Position numbers and translations under genes: made by a program. Shown here piece after piece: positions 24,607 to 26,415 of a stretch of DNA of 26,415 nucleotides (its first letter is position 1; every line of letters begins with the position of its first letter). Source of the DNA: an uncultured Mordavella sp. (GTDB taxonomy: Bacteria; Bacillota; Clostridia; Lachnospirales; Lachnospiraceae); contig CABPCP010000037.1 of assembly GCA_902406105.1 (NCBI GenBank), forward strand, positions 1 through 26,415, given 5' to 3'. The notes under the pieces were generated by a model, which saw only the letters and a list, made by a program, of their open reading frames with translations, was not told where the DNA came from and did not search any database.

Positions 24607-25473
24607 ATGTTTCAAAAAGCAAAACTTCTGAAAGCCTTTGCTGTTCTATTCTTATTCGGCCTATCCTTTCTGGCGGGAAGATCTATCGCTTTTTTCACTT
24701 CCCAGAGTCTTCCCGATTCCCGGCCGGCAGATTCTCAAAAGATCTCTTCCTCCTCAGAGAACTGGGGATTAAGTTTCCCAGAAGAGGGCGCCGCTCCTGT
24801 GGGGAACGCCACTTGTGATGAATTAGCGGCTTATAACGCCTACTACCGGGACAGCAGGGAAAAAAACATTCTATACTTGACTTTCGACTGCGGCTATGAA
24901 AATGGAAATACAGAGAAAATCCTGGACACACTGAAACAGCATGAGGTCCCCGCCGCATTCTTCGTAGTCGGAAATTTCCTCTCCACCAGCCCGGATCTGA
25001 TCAAACGGATGGCGCAGGAAGGGCATGTGGTAGGAAACCATACTTATCACCACCCGGATATGTCTGAGATATCTGCCAGAGAAAGTTTTGAAAAAGAATT
25101 AAAAGAAGTGGAAGACGCATATCAGAAGATCACTGGGAAGCCAATGACTAAGTTTTACCGTCCGCCTCAGGGGAAATACAGCACAGAGAATCTGCAGATG
25201 GCCAAAGACATGGGATATCATACCTTTTTCTGGAGCCTTGCCTATGTAGACTGGTACGAAGACGACCAGCCCAGCAGGGAAGAAGCCTTTGAAAAACTCC
25301 TGGGACGCATCCATCCGGGCGCCATCGTTCTTCTGCACAGCACTTCTTCCACCAATGGGGATATTCTGGACGAACTGCTGACACGCTGGAAGGAGATGGG
25401 GTATTCTTTTGGCTCCCTGGAAGATCTGGTCAATGCTTCCAGTCCATCTTCCAGGGAAACTTCGTCACCGTGA
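24607..25473 (+). CDS. Polysaccharide deacetylase, PdaA-like (muramic delta-lactam)
   Basis: This 288-residue enzyme belongs to the NodB-type deacetylases and resembles Bacillus PdaA, which removes the acetyl group from MurNAc for muramic-delta-lactam formation in the spore cortex. An N-terminal membrane anchor or signal (about 8-29) precedes a Ser-rich linker. Motif 1 is LTFDCGYENGNT with Asp94; motif 2 is GNHTYHHPDMS with His145 and His149; motif 3 is FYRPPQGKYS; SLAYVDWYEDDQ and HPGAIVLLHS follow. The ATG at 24607 has AAAGGCGG upstream, unlike the ATG at 24586. Expression during sporulation is expected from the family, but I could not assign a sporulation sigma promoter. Confidence 0.9.
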   Translation: MFQKAKLLKAFAVLFLFGLSFLAGRSIAFFTSQSLPDSRPADSQKISSSSENWGLSFPEEGAAPVGNATCDELAAYNAYYRDSREKNILYLTFDCGYENGNTEKILDTLKQHEVPAAFFVVGNFLSTSPDLIKRMAQEGHVVGNHTYHHPDMSEISARESFEKELKEVEDAYQKITGKPMTKFYRPPQGKYSTENLQMAKDMGYHTFFWSLAYVDWYEDDQPSREEAFEKLLGRIHPGAIVLLHSTSSTNGDILDELLTRWKEMGYSFGSLEDLVNASSPSSRETSSP

Positions 25474-26415
25474 GATCTTCTCAAAAAAGCTGCTTCCATC
25501 TCCTTGATAAGAAAGGGCAAAGATGTCCGCGATCGTTTGGGCAATATCGGCAAAACTCCCGCGGATTCCAAGGTCCACCCCTTTTTTCAGCTTCTGTCCC
25601 CAGCACAGACAGGGCGTAAATTCACGGCTGTGGTCGGTTCCTTTGAATCCCGGATCACAGCCGTGATCCGCCGTGATCATCAGGTAATCTTCCGGCCCCA
25701 TCCGTTCCATTAATTCACCGATCTGTCCGTCCACCTCGTTGAGCGCGTTTACGTATCCCGCAATATCGTTTCGATGGCCGTACAGCATATCAAAGTCCAC
25801 CAGATTCACAAAGCACAATCCCTCAAAGTCTTCTTCCGCGATCTGCAGCGTCCGCTCCATATTCTTACGGTTCCCTTCATTGGGATAGGACTTTGTCAGC
25901 CCCTTTCCGGCAAAAATATCATAGATCTTTCCTACGCCGATCACCGAATAATCTTTCGCCTTCAGGGCATCCAGGATTGTCTCCTTTGGCGGTTCCAGGG
26001 AAAAATCATGACGGTTTACGGTCCGCTGGTAATCCGGGTATCTTCCCACAAACGGTCTCGCGATCACCCGGCCCACTCCATGTTCCCCCTGAAGGATCAG
26101 CCTTGCTTTCTTACAGTCTTCATAAAGCTCAGACAGAGGCACGATCTCTTCATGGGCCGCGATCTGGAATACGCTGTCCGCGGAAGTATAGACGATCAGA
26201 TCACCTGTCCGCTCATGCTCTCTTCCATAATCTTTGATAACCTCTGTCCCAGAATAAGGGCGGTTGCAAAGCACGCCCCTTCCCGCTGCCTGGGAGAATG
26301 CATCAATGACTTCTTTGGGAAACCCTTCTGGATAAGTGGGCAGAGGTTTCTCTGAGATCATCCCGGCGATCTCCCAGTGTCCGACGGTGGTGTCTTTCCC
26401 CATGGAATCTTCCCG
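25465..26415 (-). CDS. deoB: Phosphopentomutase (partial; 5' end outside the window)
   Basis: This enzyme interconverts (deoxy)ribose 1-phosphate and 5-phosphate in nucleoside salvage, using two Mn ions. The 316 visible residues contain the phosphorylated-threonine motif GKDTTVGHWE, GEHGVGRVIARPF, VNLVDFDMLYGHRND and the metal-binding ADHGCDPGFKGTDHSREFTP, all of the DeoB alkaline-phosphatase-like fold. Full-length DeoB has about 390 residues, so about 75-80 N-terminal residues, including the first metal-ligand Asp, lie beyond the window. The frame stays open through 26415 (REDS before MGKDTT), so the ATG at 26403 is internal. Its 3' end overlaps the deacetylase gene by 9 bp. Confidence 0.95.
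   Translation of the reverse strand, partial: REDSMGKDTTVGHWEIAGMISEKPLPTYPEGFPKEVIDAFSQAAGRGVLCNRPYSGTEVIKDYGREHERTGDLIVYTSADSVFQIAAHEEIVPLSELYEDCKKARLILQGEHGVGRVIARPFVGRYPDYQRTVNRHDFSLEPPKETILDALKAKDYSVIGVGKIYDIFAGKGLTKSYPNEGNRKNMERTLQIAEEDFEGLCFVNLVDFDMLYGHRNDIAGYVNALNEVDGQIGELMERMGPEDYLMITADHGCDPGFKGTDHSREFTPCLCWGQKLKKGVDLGIRGSFADIAQTIADIFALSYQGDGSSFFEKISR

Noticed and set aside
1..26415. CRISPR arrays, tRNA or rRNA genes
   Set aside because: No regularly spaced repeats and no recognisable tRNA or rRNA sequence were seen by eye; a tRNAscan or Rfam run would settle it.

Overview
The window reads as chromosomal DNA of a low-to-mid-GC, spore-forming Clostridia, most likely a Lachnospiraceae member. 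This rests on gene content and order: rho-rpmE-DUF1385-prmC-prfA, ftsH-uvrC-hprK-ROK glucokinase, DUF4364 next to a TIGR01212 radical SAM protein, DUF1846, a PdaA-type spore-cortex deacetylase and a CarD regulator. It is inference, because no rRNA gene or other species marker is present.

Layout. 1-4690 (minus): rho, rpmE, a DUF1385 membrane protein, prmC and prfA, so RF1 and the methylase that modifies it are in one operon; a 46-bp perfect palindrome follows prfA. 4932-7526 (plus): radical SAM protein, DUF4364 protein and a two-gene chromate-type transporter. 7513-13333 (minus): ftsH, uvrC, hprK and glucokinase, of which the last two belong to carbon catabolite control and sugar phosphorylation. 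13500-16677 (plus): DUF1846 protein and pyrG, closed by a bidirectional terminator. 16763-19171 (minus): AarF/UbiB kinase-like protein, phasin-like protein and a DgkA-type lipid kinase.

19273-23484 is the accessory region and the most interesting part. A lipoprotein-type ABC substrate-binding protein gene with its own promoter, a structured leader of about 105 nt and a terminator is split by a 2,941-bp element (19668-22608). The element carries a large serine recombinase, an r1t-type holin, an N-acetylmuramoyl-L-alanine amidase and a 40-residue acidic ORF. Both junctions share TTTGGGG. Removing the element joins the halves in frame into a 348-residue protein, and joining the element ends rebuilds an attP-like site with two-part arms matching at 18 of 24 positions around a TT centre. 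This is a very small serine-recombinase element, or a prophage reduced to integrase plus lysis cassette, that may act as a reversible gene switch.

23508-24333 (minus): a CarD-family regulator and a small protein resembling a double MraZ/AbrB fold, preceded by a leader with an intrinsic-terminator hairpin (possible attenuator). 24607-25473 (plus): PdaA-like deacetylase. 25465-26415 (minus): phosphopentomutase, cut by the window end.

The only gene-poor stretches over about 150 bp are 4691-4931, 13334-13499, 19172-19415, 20848-21188 and 24334-24606. Each holds promoters, hairpins or a small ORF as listed. I saw no rRNA, tRNA, CRISPR array or insertion sequence.
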